This document shows positions 9,183 through 18,636 of a stretch of 20,218 bases of DNA, in pieces. A program made the position numbers and the translations under genes. The notes beneath the pieces are model-generated. The model worked only from the letters and a program-made list of their open reading frames with translations. It searched no databases and was not told the origin of the DNA. Each line of letters starts with the position of its first letter. Position 1 is the stretch's first letter. Origin of the DNA: Smittium culicis (lineage: Eukaryota > Kickxellomycota > Harpellomycetes > Harpellales > Legeriomycetaceae); the NCBI GenBank assembly GCA_001970855.1, contig LSSN01000026.1:4240-24457 (forward strand). Direction: 5' to 3'.

Positions 9183-9569
9183 ATGTCTGCCCCAATTCGC
9201 CAAACTCCAAATTCCTCTCCACATTATGCTTCAGACTATTGGTTATATTTTTTATTTATTGTCGTAAGGCCAATAATTATTAACTATACATAAAATCAGT
9301 ACTTATTGACGCTGCGAATAGATCAAGTTAATTCGATTTGTGTCTGATTATTGGTCAATTTATTTTATTATAGCCAATAATGCAGATTTAATATTTGAAT
9401 ATTCAGCATATCAGAAGTACTAACTGGCTGCTCTAATTTATATTTAATCATTTAAAAAATACAGGCCAATGATCATAATCCCTTATTCAAGCTACTTCCA
9501 ATTAGTTGTACTATTCATGGAGCTTCATCCAATGATATTAGTTTTTTTATGCTCAGATGGTTTTATTGA
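9183..9569 (+). CDS. Possible small two-exon gene (doubtful)
   Basis: A candidate first exon (9183-9263) starts with an ATG in good context (A at -3) and reads MSAPIRQTPNSSPHYASDYW followed by a hydrophobic end. It meets a donor GTAAGG at 9264. A perfect TACTAAC branch site (9418-9424) precedes an acceptor AG at 9463-9464. Joined to 9465-9569 this gives 61 residues. The junction reads YFLFIV-ANDHNPLFK, faintly like the start of the TRAPP subunit Sedlin (TRAPPC2), but the rest of that family is not found. A second frame of exon 2 stays open to 9660, and another short run, YQSVYLLQTLEFALKNI, follows at about 9700-9750, so the true exon plan is uncertain. Divergent from EMC2. It may be an intact small gene, a decayed gene, or chance. 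Confidence 0.25.
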
Positions 9570-9661
9570 TATTATTATTAGAGTTTTTAAGTCAAACTCA
9601 GTAGAAAAGCAAAAAGCTGATCTAAGCTTAAATTATTCTTCATTGTTCCAAAGTTTATAGT

Positions 9662-10073
9662 AAAGATGCAATCGATATCCTACTTCTAATTTAGCCTACC
9701 AAAGTGTGTACTTGCTTCAAACTCTCGAATTTGCTCTTAAAAACATATAATTTCAATATTCATTCTACTTCCAACCCATGTATCATATTTTTCAACATAA
9801 TAATCCTTATCAATTTAAATAATTAGTCTACACCTTTAATATTCGAATTTACCATAATTACTGTGGCTATTTCCCTTTATTTATCAAAATAATATTATTA
9901 AATAAATAGTTTATTGTTATACTTATCGAAGTTGTACTTGTACTAAATACGAAAATCAGATATATAATTTTCTGAATATTAATACCCCTTCACATATACT
10001 ATATAGCTTCATTTTGTACTCTAGCTTTAGCTTAGACTGCTTATCTACAGACATACATTTCAAATATCTATAA
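9662..10073. other. AT-rich region upstream of the JmjC gene
   Basis: No gene I can support apart from the short open run at about 9700-9750 noted above. A TATATAG-like motif near 10003, about 70 bp before the JmjC start codon, may be promoter sequence. Confidence 0.4.
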
Positions 10074-12148
10074 ATGCTTCCTCTAAGTATTTTTTCTGAC
10101 ATTCTTGAAAATCTACATTCTAGCGAATATAAAGGTTAGTACAATATTTCACTTTATTTTTATATACTATCAAATAACCTTACTTTGATTTATTTTAGCT
10201 TAAAATGTTTTAACCGTTTTATTTGCTTCTAGTAATCGATCCTCCCACTCTCAATATTTACCTTTCAATATCATCCATTCTACAAAAAACTACTAGTAAT
10301 ATACTAAAACAATCAGAATTATTGGATTTCAAAAACTCTGATAGTCCAAAAACAGATAATTCTAACACTCAAGAGATATATCAAAGGGTTAAAAGGTCAA
10401 AACTAAATTTGCCCAAGCCAAAAAATTCTTTTACTAGTACACTCGATGAAAAAAACACTACCTCTAATATCCTAGATAATACAAACACACTTCAGTCTAT
10501 CAATACAGAAAATAACAGCAATACTACTCTTCATAAATATACTAATGATGATTCGATTATTCGCGCAAATACACCCGCCAAGACTGAGAAATTTCTATTT
10601 CCAAGCCCAAATATGGATATAACCTCTAATTTTGAAGCAATCAACTTCAATGGAACCATTTTTCAAAATCTGAAGCTTATTATTGACCTTGCTGATATTA
10701 ATTTTACTTCCTCTTCATTTAGCAGCGCAAATCCCGAATGGCTAAACATTTACTCTGAGTCATGTATTATGAGCGCTGCTTTTTTCATAATTTTCAACCA
10801 TAAAAGCTATTTAAGCTGCCCCGCTTTTCCCCTGAATTTTTATGACGAGAAATCATCCAACCTGGATATTCACAGCCACGCCCTTGAAATTTTGAACTTG
10901 CTTGATCTCGCAATAATCATAGCTGGTGCAAAATCATGGCGCAAAAAAGTTATTTTATCGTTGATAGATTACATATATCCGAATTTTATCTCTACCCACA
11001 ACTCCTCAATAAACCCTAAACCTTTATTAACCGAAAACCCATTTCTAATACCTGAAAATATATCAAGAACGCCTCAAATTAAAAATTTCCCAGATGTTAT
11101 TCATCCTGTTCCTAGGTACTCTCAACCTATATCGCTATCTAAATTTAAACAATTGAGCGACCAAAAAGATTGTAAACCCTTTATAATACAAAACTGCATT
11201 AGTCACTGGCCTTCTATCTCAAATAATTCGACCAAAAATTGGTCAAATGTTGAATATTTGAGAAATGCTGTTGGTCACTATCGCCTAGTTCCGATAGAAA
11301 TTGGTAAATCATACTCAGATTCTACATGGACCCAAAAGTTATTCTATTTTGGCGACTATATTGACGATTATATTATAAATAATAAATTTCCTACAGCATA
11401 CCTTGCTCAGCACGATTTATTCAATCAATCGTCTAAGCTATCAAAGGACTTTGTAGTCCCCGACTACTGCTTTATCGACGCCAAATGTTTCGAAGCTAGT
11501 ACAATAGATACCTGCAATAGCTCTACCAAATTTTCTAAAAATCGAACAAACTGTTGCGGGAATACACACCTTATCAAAAATATTTGGTTTGGCCCTAAAA
11601 ATGCAATTTCTCCCTTACATTATGATAGCTTCCACAATTTGTACGCTATGGTATCTGGCCACAAATATGTCAAACTCATTCAGCCTAGCTGTTCAAATTC
11701 TGTCTACCCATTCCACAAAGAAACTTTACTATCAAACACCAGCCAAGTAATACTTTAATACCAATATATTTCCTTTTTTATTCTATATACTCATATTTGC
11801 TTACTTTTATTTAATCACTTTGCTTCAATTTTATGGTATCTATTCATAAGGTCGACGCTGAGTTTCCTGACCTCGAAAAATTCCCAGAATTTAAAAATGC
11901 AGAATTTTTAGATTGTATCCTCTCGCCTGGAGACTTATTGTACATACCAGTAAATACGCATAATGCATTTTTTTACACTGTGTTTATTAAAAAAAAAACT
12001 TTACATAATCGGACTTTTCATTTTTTTTATACATCTTTTCTAATTTGTTTTTCTTTTTTTTTTTTTTTGGAAAATGGCTAAATAGCCTAATTACTGGCAC
12101 TACTTGAGATCTCTGGATACAAGCATAGGTATAAGTCTATGGTTTTAG
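10074..12148 (+). CDS. JmjC-domain 2-oxoglutarate oxygenase, JMJD5/KDM8 type, four exons
   Basis: JMJD5 enzymes use Fe(II), O2 and 2-oxoglutarate; human JMJD5 is reported to hydroxylate arginine in proteins, and its older histone demethylase label is debated. Exons 10074-10134, 10233-11746, 11851-11949 and 12086-12148 give 578 residues, with GT-AG ends and all junctions in frame. The JmjC domain covers about 311-578. The iron triad is complete: H483 and D485 (ISPLHYD) and H563 (NYWHYLRSL, last exon). Likely 2-oxoglutarate contacts are Y410 (AYLAQHDLF), S480, N489 and K498 (GHKYVKL). Conserved NTSQ-VDAEFPDLEKFPEF and ILSPGDLLYIP span exons 2-3. Residues 22-150 are Asn/Ser-rich and disordered. 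Between PDYC (433) and IWFGP (471) sits a loop longer than in human JMJD5, with four extra Cys. The last exon is 21 codons including the stop, so a gene finder could easily miss the second iron His. Confidence 0.92.
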
Positions 12149-12305
12149 TAAACAATAATTTATTTAAATGAACTTTGCTAATAAAATACGATTTATTAAT
12201 AATTGATTTAGTGATTTAAATAAATGTAATCTTCTTTTATTATTTTATCTAATGATTATTATTTTTTTGTACGTTAAAAAGATCCAAAAGTTGGATAAAC
12301 TATAT
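12149..12305. other. Short convergent 3' region between JmjC gene and CLPTM1-family gene
   Basis: 157 bp separate the two stop codons. AATAAA at 12180-12185 (+) lies 32 nt after the JmjC stop and is its likely poly(A) signal. A minus-strand AATAAA (12305-12310) overlaps the CLPTM1 stop codon. Confidence 0.6.
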
Positions 12306-14387
12306 TTATTCTTTTTTTTGTTTTCTTGTTTGTTTTTTGGAGCGTTTTGGATATTTCCACCATTGGTAGCAGAGAGCAAAGAACACTATATCATCTCTGA
12401 AAGTTCCAAGTCTGGTAAGCATAGGCATAGGAATAACCATTGCAAACAGGTCGTCAATGAAAGTAGTCAAGAACCGGTAGCAGAAAGCATTTAGTGGCAA
12501 CGATTCAACTGACTGCAAGTAATAGTTTATCAGTAATTGTGGGAACATTTGGATGAATTCGAGCAAGTATACAGAACTCAATGCAATGTGTACCATATAT
12601 GAAGTATAGCTTGTGTGCTTGCCATTGATAAGGGAGTAAATGCCATAAATAACTGTTAAGGGGACACCGATATATACCATAAGCTGCCCAGTTTGACGGT
12701 CTACTTTATTACGGATCTCTACCTCCTTGCTAACAGTTTTAATGATAGGATTAGATTCTGTATTTTCCTTTTTAGCCTCGATGTTATTTGAAGACTTTTT
12801 AATTTTTACAAGTCCATCATTTTCTTTCGCATTTTCTAAAGTAGCTCCGCTCTTATCAGCTTGATCTTTAATAGACTTGGGCGATGTAGATGCTGTAATA
12901 TTTGGAATGCTTGAGAACGGGAATATATTGAAAATTTTGAACAATTTCCAGGTCTCGACAAAAACGCCAACAACACTTCCTATTACAACCAAAAAACTGG
13001 CATTTTCGCGTTGGTCCCACAAATAGAGGCATCCAATAAAGGTTGCAAAAGCTCTCATTAGCACTGCACTTCTTGAAACGCTATCGAACTGACCAGCACC
13101 TACTTCGTCACTATCTTCATCGCCATCATCGATTTCGCTAGTTTTTTGTTTTTTATCGCTTTCAGCTGACTTTTCTGAAGGTAGCGATTCAGAAGTCTTT
13201 TTGGTATCTGTTATGGGCTCGGAATCGCTTTGCTTAGTTTCTTTTTGTTTTGTTGCATAAAAGCTTATATCTTCTTTATATGCGAGGAATTCAAATACCA
13301 TATGTAAAATAGATGCGATGAATGTTAGTAGTAAGATTTTGGGATTGCTGTCATAAATCATTTGTTTGATATTATCTATTTCCGCTTTTGGGAGCTGAAG
13401 GGGCGATCCTGGGGTTGATAGAATTCGAAAAGAGTCAAGTAGTTTTAGTGTTAGCCTGACCCATCCCAGTTGAACTACTCTGAATTTTATATTTACGTCA
13501 AATGATTTGTTTTTGCTATCCAGTTTAGTATCATCAGCATCAATTACCGGAATAAAATGCTCTTCACGAGCTGCTATAGGATTTTCCCAAAATATCGGTA
13601 AATATTTTTGAGGTTGGTTTGGATCTTGCTGCTTGCCCGGATTTAAAAGCCGTATAATTCCTCTGATTTCGGAAGGGAAATAATAGCGTGGAAACTCATG
13701 GCGCTCTAGCACAATTTCCAAATCTATGTTCTTTTTTATATGAGGTATATAAACATTGTTTTTTTTGTTGGATCTTTTGGTATGTACAGATTCACTTGGC
13801 TCTTGGGATTTTTTTTTCAAAAGCTGAACCCTATTATCTATAACTCGGGGTTGGTATTTTATTATACTTGCAACATTTGCGAGTAGGAGAGGGTCTGAAA
13901 AATCTAGGATTTTTTTTTCGCCAGAATCTGTTGGAACAGATATTATTGCTTTTTTTGAATGTATAATGGTGTGAATGTAGAAGAAAGAGCCATTGCTGTG
14001 ATAAAAACTTTGAGGTAAATCGATCTTGATAGTTTCTTGAATAAAATCAATACTTTTCTTCTTTGGATCGGAATTATCGGCGTATACAATACTCCCCTTA
14101 TCGGAAATTAATTCAGGAGAACGAAAGACAAGTTTTGCAGCATTGAAAAAGTCATAAGAGGATATTTGTTTTTCTGAAGATAAGTAGCTTGATACGATAT
14201 ATGGATGGGTGATTGGCCATGCTATTTGATGTTTAGGTAAACGTCTGATCTTCTCTGGGACAGTATAAATGTAAGGTATGTGCAGATTTGGATAATATAG
14301 AGATACAACTAAAGAAAGGATATTAAATACCATCCAAGAACCAAATAGTAAGGTCCCAAAAGTGATGAGCTTGTTAATTACGCCCAT
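12306..14387 (-). CDS. CLPTM1-family multipass ER membrane protein
   Basis: CLPTM1 proteins are ER/Golgi multipass proteins; human CLPTM1 retains GABA-A receptors and its paralogue CLPTM1L scrambles glucosaminyl-phosphatidylinositol for GPI-anchor synthesis. This 693-residue protein (human CLPTM1 about 669) has an N-terminal membrane segment (about 11-31), then a luminal region (about 35-340) with the family's short beta-rich motifs such as SFYHSNGSFFYIHT. The conserved membrane core follows: ILLLTFIASILHMVFEFLAY (351-370), 442-478 (CLYLWDQRENASF), 569-586, 597-622 (PQLLINYYLQSVESLP at 616-630) and FIDDLFAMVI (643-652), RLGTFRDDIVFF (659-670). It ends in a Lys/Arg-rich tail. Two inserts lie between membrane segments: an acidic Ser/Lys-rich one (about 378-437) and a Lys/Asn-rich one (about 498-560). 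Single exon. The start is the first in-frame ATG, just before the signal anchor. Whether it acts like CLPTM1 or CLPTM1L cannot be told here. Confidence 0.93.
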   Translation of the reverse strand: MGVINKLITFGTLLFGSWMVFNILSLVVSLYYPNLHIPYIYTVPEKIRRLPKHQIAWPITHPYIVSSYLSSEKQISSYDFFNAAKLVFRSPELISDKGSIVYADNSDPKKKSIDFIQETIKIDLPQSFYHSNGSFFYIHTIIHSKKAIISVPTDSGEKKILDFSDPLLLANVASIIKYQPRVIDNRVQLLKKKSQEPSESVHTKRSNKKNNVYIPHIKKNIDLEIVLERHEFPRYYFPSEIRGIIRLLNPGKQQDPNQPQKYLPIFWENPIAAREEHFIPVIDADDTKLDSKNKSFDVNIKFRVVQLGWVRLTLKLLDSFRILSTPGSPLQLPKAEIDNIKQMIYDSNPKILLLTFIASILHMVFEFLAYKEDISFYATKQKETKQSDSEPITDTKKTSESLPSEKSAESDKKQKTSEIDDGDEDSDEVGAGQFDSVSRSAVLMRAFATFIGCLYLWDQRENASFLVVIGSVVGVFVETWKLFKIFNIFPFSSIPNITASTSPKSIKDQADKSGATLENAKENDGLVKIKKSSNNIEAKKENTESNPIIKTVSKEVEIRNKVDRQTGQLMVYIGVPLTVIYGIYSLINGKHTSYTSYMVHIALSSVYLLEFIQMFPQLLINYYLQSVESLPLNAFCYRFLTTFIDDLFAMVIPMPMLTRLGTFRDDIVFFALCYQWWKYPKRSKKQTRKQKKE

Positions 14388-14867
14388 AGTCGTTCTGTCA
14401 ATTAAGATTAAAGATAATGAAGTGAAAATGCGTTTTTCAGATTGAAAAAATGGTAATGTAGAAAAGTCTATATCCTGAAGAGAGAAGTGGATTTGAGTTT
14501 TAATTGATAGCTACTTAAAATATCTGTGTTATTTATTTAAAGCGAAAGAATTATAAATACTTCATAAGCTGTTCATTTGGCCAATAGAAATTTATACTCG
14601 ACTCAAATCCATATTTCAGTGGCAACGTAGCTTAACGTTCAATTTTTATGATTTGCTAAGTCGTTTTATGCGTATTTTCTATTTGATAGCATACTATAGA
14701 AATCCAGTACGCACTATGTCTTCACGGTTTTACTATTTTATAGAACACGGTTGGCTAATTATTCTTTAATATAGATCTAGATTTGCCCAATTATTAATAT
14801 GACATTTACTATCGACAATGTTAAATAGCATTTTCCTGCAATTCGTTTGGATTAATTACTCCTCTAA
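14388..14867. other. Intergenic region upstream of the CLPTM1-family gene
   Basis: Presumed promoter of the minus-strand CLPTM1-family gene. AT-rich, with no gene I can support. A short ATG-started run (MSSRFYYFIEHGW, from 14716, +) could be a first exon for the open frame that follows, but this is speculative. Confidence 0.35.
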
Positions 14868-15182
14868 ACAATCCCATCACTCCATAGTTTCCTGCTTATC
14901 AACAATCAAATCATTTTCAGTTATGATCTTGGTAGAAACTTTATTTCTATTTATAGACCTTTTAGTTACCAATTAAATTTTAAGTGCTATTTCAAACACT
15001 CGTTTAATAATCACTCAAAAATTGGCTTCACTCTCGCCGAATTTCGCTCAGATCAGAAATTACTTATAAGTGGGACATTTTCAATTAAGCTTAATTGCAT
15101 TTCAACAAACTTTGAAACTATTATAACATTATTAAGAGTAATTGGAAATCTCAAAAAAATAGTAATAAAACAATTACGATAA
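14868..15182 (+). other. 104-codon open frame without ATG (possible exon or gene fragment)
   Basis: From 14868 to the TAA at 15180-15182 one plus-strand frame has no stop and no ATG. Mixed-composition runs such as SKIGFTLAEFRSDQKLLISG and the absence of low-complexity translation suggest coding rather than noise. An acceptor-like TTTTCAG ends at 14920 and would make 14921-15182 a 3' exon. An upstream ATG at 14716 (MSSR) with a weak GTTTTA donor at 14727 would join in the same frame. I recognise no family. Alternatives are a decayed gene fragment or a chance opening in AT-rich DNA. Confidence 0.25.
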
Positions 15183-15296
15183 ATCCAACAATTGGTGACA
15201 CACATGTCAGTAGCTCTGGGGGAAAATAGGAGCTAGATTTCAAAAGAAAATAAGACACTTACATCGCCCATAACATTCTGAATTCGTAGAACGTCT

Positions 15297-15303
15297 AAAA
15301 AAA
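15297..15303 (-). terminator. T7 Pol III terminator of the minus-strand tRNA array
   Basis: Seven A on the plus strand read as TTTTTTT on the minus strand, starting at the base directly after the discriminator base of tRNA-Gly. It is the only T4 or longer run from the first gene of the array to this point. Confidence 0.85.
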
Positions 15304-15374
15304 TGCGTAGACCGGGAATCGAACCCGGGTCTGCCGCGTGGCAGGCGGCAATTATACCACTAAACCATCTACGC
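15304..15374 (-). tRNA. tRNA-Gly (GCC)
   Basis: 71 nt. Acceptor stem GCGTAGA/TCTACGC pairs perfectly with discriminator A. The anticodon loop CTGCCAC gives GCC. The T-arm is GGGTTCGATTCCC. No intron. Last gene of a four-gene array, 5 nt after tRNA-Glu. Confidence 0.97.
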
Positions 15375-15379
15375 ATCAA

Positions 15380-15451
15380 CTCCGATACGGGGAATCGAAC
15401 CCCGGCCGCCTCGGTGAAAGCGAGGAATCCTAACCACTGGACCATATCGGA
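15380..15451 (-). tRNA. tRNA-Glu (UUC)
   Basis: 72 nt. Acceptor TCCGATA/TATCGGA pairs perfectly with discriminator G. The anticodon loop CTTTCAC gives TTC. D-arm and T-arm are canonical. Third gene of the array; the 8-nt spacer before it has no T run longer than three. Confidence 0.97.
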
Positions 15452-15459
15452 AATCAAAG

Positions 15460-15531
15460 CTCTCGGACCGGGAATTGAACCCGGGTCGCCAATGTGACAG
15501 ACTGGAATACTCACCACTATACTATCCGAGA
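15460..15531 (-). tRNA. tRNA-Asp (GUC)
   Basis: 72 nt. Acceptor TCTCGGA/TCCGAGA pairs perfectly with discriminator G. The anticodon loop CTGTCAC gives GTC. T-arm GGGTTCAATTCCC. Second gene of the array, 4 nt after tRNA-Ile. Confidence 0.97.
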
Positions 15532-15535
15532 TATA

Positions 15536-15609
15536 TGCTCACTACAGGGGTCGAACCTGTGACCTTGGCGTTATTAGCACCACGCTCTAACCAACTGAGC
15601 TAAGCAAGC
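15536..15609 (-). tRNA. tRNA-Ile (AAU)
   Basis: 74 nt. Acceptor GCTTGCT/AGTGAGC pairs with two G-T wobbles; discriminator A. The anticodon loop CTAATAA gives AAT (A34 normally becomes inosine). A box TAGCTCAGTTGG and B box GGTTCGACCCC are intact. First gene of the array. Confidence 0.96.
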
Positions 15610-15632
15610 ATAAATTTCCGCTAAAAAGTAGT

Positions 15633-15638
15633 ATTATA
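15633..15638 (-). promoter_or_regulatory. TATA-like element upstream of the minus-strand tRNA array
   Basis: TATAAT on the minus strand, 24-29 nt before tRNA-Ile, is where some fungi (for example fission yeast) place an upstream TATA for Pol III. In AT-rich DNA this may be chance. Confidence 0.3.
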
Positions 15639-16743
15639 ACCTTTAGTTTTATGCTAAGTTTCAATATCAATTTTAGCTTTGCTTTAAGTTTTGGACTAAC
15701 TATTTATAATAAGTCTCATCGAACTTAAAATCTGCCAATGCATATATATGCGTAAGTGTAGTGCCTGGAAAATAATTCTCTTTGTAAACTGGTTCTATAA
15801 TTATATTTCTTCTAGTTCTTTCCGAGAATTATCCTTTCGAAATCTAATTTTAATGATGCCAAATTAAAGTTGATAGTTTAATATAACAAACTATGAATAA
15901 TGATTTCATACTAAAATTTAAATTTTAGTGAAAAAAAATTATAATATGAACAATAAAAAAATTAAAACCACAAAATTTTTCATGATTAATTAAATATTCT
16001 ATATCAAATTTTGAGCTTTCTTTATTGCTATAATAAATATAAATCGACCTATAACCCAAATATCATCCAATATCAACATGAAACCTATGAGAAGATGCTT
16101 AAAATAACCAACGAATTCTACCGCAGTAGCTGAATCGGAAAGTTATTTTTATTTTTCTATCTAATAATTCCATTTTGAAAGTATTAATTTCTAAAAGTTA
16201 AAAAAAAGTCTTTTTATTAGCTAATGTTTGAATCCTCATTTTTGTACACCACAAATAGCTATATATAATATCTCGCTTCATAAAGAACCCCTCATATGGT
16301 AAATTCTGGTTAAATAGTGTACTTTTCTATGTTTGATAATATTATACTAATAACTTTCTAATTATTAACAGTATTTTCAGAGGCAAAAATTAATCAGCGT
16401 TTTTTCTTTTTTTTGCGCGTTTTCTTATCTGGTAGCAATCATTATGTGTGATTACTTATATTTTAACTCTTTTTAATAAAATATTCAGTCATGATAAATA
16501 GTAACTAATATAATAAATTTTGTAAAAAATTGGTCTACCCCAATATTAGTATTTAATATTTTGTAAAATATTATTCGTAACATTGGTTTTAAAAAACAAA
16601 AATAGTTAGTATTGTATAGATAATGTTAAAAAACGGTATTGATTTATACCTGCATAAATATCCCGTGTAACTAGATGGCATGGTTTATTCTAATTCTAAG
16701 AAGTTTAGTTATAACTTTTGTATTTAAAATCGCTTATATATTT

Positions 16744-16878
16744 GATTTGGATTTGGATTTGGATTTGGATTTGGATTTGGATTTGGATTTGGATTTGGAT
16801 TTGGATTTGGATTTGGATTTGGATTTGGATTTGGATTTGGATTTGGATTTGGATTTGGATTTGGATTTGGATTTGGAT
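16744..16878. repeat. Perfect hexanucleotide array, TTTGGA unit, 22.5 copies
   Basis: 135 bases of uninterrupted 6-bp periodicity. The repeat has no stop codon in any of the six frames (Asp-Leu, Gly-Phe and Ile-Trp forward), so the 106-codon open frame across it (16675-16995) is not evidence of a gene. The unit is not the TTAGGG telomere repeat. Confidence 0.98.
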
Positions 16879-17021
16879 ATAAATCCTCGTATACTTAGTA
16901 TTAAATTAGTTAATCCACGCGCTAAATTAAAAATGGCGGTTTTATTCTACCGAATTTTTTTAAAATATATTTTTGGTATCTATATGTTTTATTGATTAGA
17001 ACTGAACTAATTATACTTAGT

Positions 17022-17040
17022 TTAACCCTTTCAGGGGCGG
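17022..17040 (+). other. piggyBac-like terminal motif, TTAA + CCCTTTCAGG
   Basis: TTAACCCTTTCAGGGGCGG resembles a piggyBac-type terminal repeat at its TTAA target. A second copy at 18565-18584 (TTAACCCCTTCAGGCTAAAG) matches 13 of the first 14 bases in the same orientation. No inverted partner or transposase is visible, so this is only a hint. Confidence 0.2.
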
Positions 17041-18636
17041 TTTGATTTTTTTGAACTACCAAAAGTATCCAAAAAAAATGTTAAATTAGTATAGAATAAT
17101 AATTAATTGCTATTTATTATCTTCTACTCATTCAATAATATATCAGGTGTAATTGACATATCCAATTACGATCTTTAAATAATTTTAAGAATGTTGGCCT
17201 CGGAAAGCGTTAATATAATAACATCAATGGATTTTATATAATATGTGCTTATTCAAATAGAAAATATATACTAACCCTCCAATATTTTAATTTAAATATT
17301 CTAACGGCGATAAAAAAATGTGAATCAGGATTAAATAAAATTTTTATAATAATCAAGTATATAACTTACCATTTTTTGCCTGGCATATAAATCTCCATTT
17401 TGTATCTGCTATACTTATAATTTAAATCCAAGTATTTCAAGAAAATTTTCACAAAAATTTATAATTTTAAATATTGATGATATAAAAAAGCTATCTGAAA
17501 ATATGAATATGGGCTAACAACTTTTTTAATTTAATAAATAATCTAACATAACTCCAATTTGAAGTGGTAGATTTGATTCCATAAAAATACTAATTAATAA
17601 ATCGTAAAATTTATACATGGGTCATAATATGAAAATAAGAACATATATATAACTAATTGTTCTTAAAAATTTTTATAGTGAATACTTATAAGACAAAAAA
17701 TAAAAATTTTCATCCTTTTATATTGATATTTAAATAGGGAATAATATTTTACACAAACTTTATGTGAAAAAAATATATACCATCTATAAAATCATAAATA
17801 CTATTATTTGATAATAAATACCCAATTTTTACAATAGCAAGTACTTAATGGTAGATTTTAAATATTTTATATCTCGAATGTGATTACTTGTTATAAGGTA
17901 TACTAAATTAAAACATATAAATAATTTTCAACTTTATAGATTGGAAGTTTAAGATTTTATTTTCATATGAAAAATTTCTAATAACAAAACAAAATTAAGC
18001 ATGGGCTAATAGCGAATATAAAAAAGTTAAAGAGTATTTTAACAATGCAAAAAATGTTCTTGTACATAAAAAAGATTTTATATGATAACCTAAGCGTTAA
18101 ATATTATATTATTACAAAACAAATTTCTTCGTAATAACAGTTATTTTTTCTATATGAACTATTTCATTGGCAAAAATATCGTCTTAAAAAAAATCGAAAA
18201 TAAATTATTAATAAAAAAAGCGTCGCAAGTCCCTTAGATAGGTATTAATATTCTAATAGTTAAATATCTGGATATATTATAAACAGTATATTTTTTAAAA
18301 TTATACGCCGCTAAATAACTATCTTTTATTTTTTGGCGGCCCATAGGCGAAAATGATAAATTATTTAACCTCAAATAACTCGGTATATTTTCCCCTTAAG
18401 TTATATAAACGCGCTTATGCATGCAGCAACGTATATCATCATTTATTATTAGGTATTTTTGCATAAATAATATTCAGTTTGTTGATAATGGTTTTTAAAT
18501 ATTTTTAGCTTATATACTCGAATTATAACCTATTTAATTTAGTTTTCTATTTTTGTGATATTTTTTAACCCCTTCAGGCTAAAGTACAGTATAAAGTCCG
18601 AAATGCGTAATATTATTCAAATTCCAGTCTTTATTG

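Noticed and set aside
15233..15517. Frames on both strands across the minus-strand tRNA array (including GIEPGS-type peptides)
   Set aside because: These are translations of tRNA T-arms, a well-known annotation artefact.
16744..16878. Interstitial telomere repeat
   Set aside because: The unit TTTGGA is not TTAGGG or a known fungal telomere unit I can name, and the array is internal to the window.
16675..16995. 106-codon frame with an Asp-Leu repeat
   Set aside because: The hexamer has no stop in any frame, so the opening is automatic; flanking residues look non-coding.
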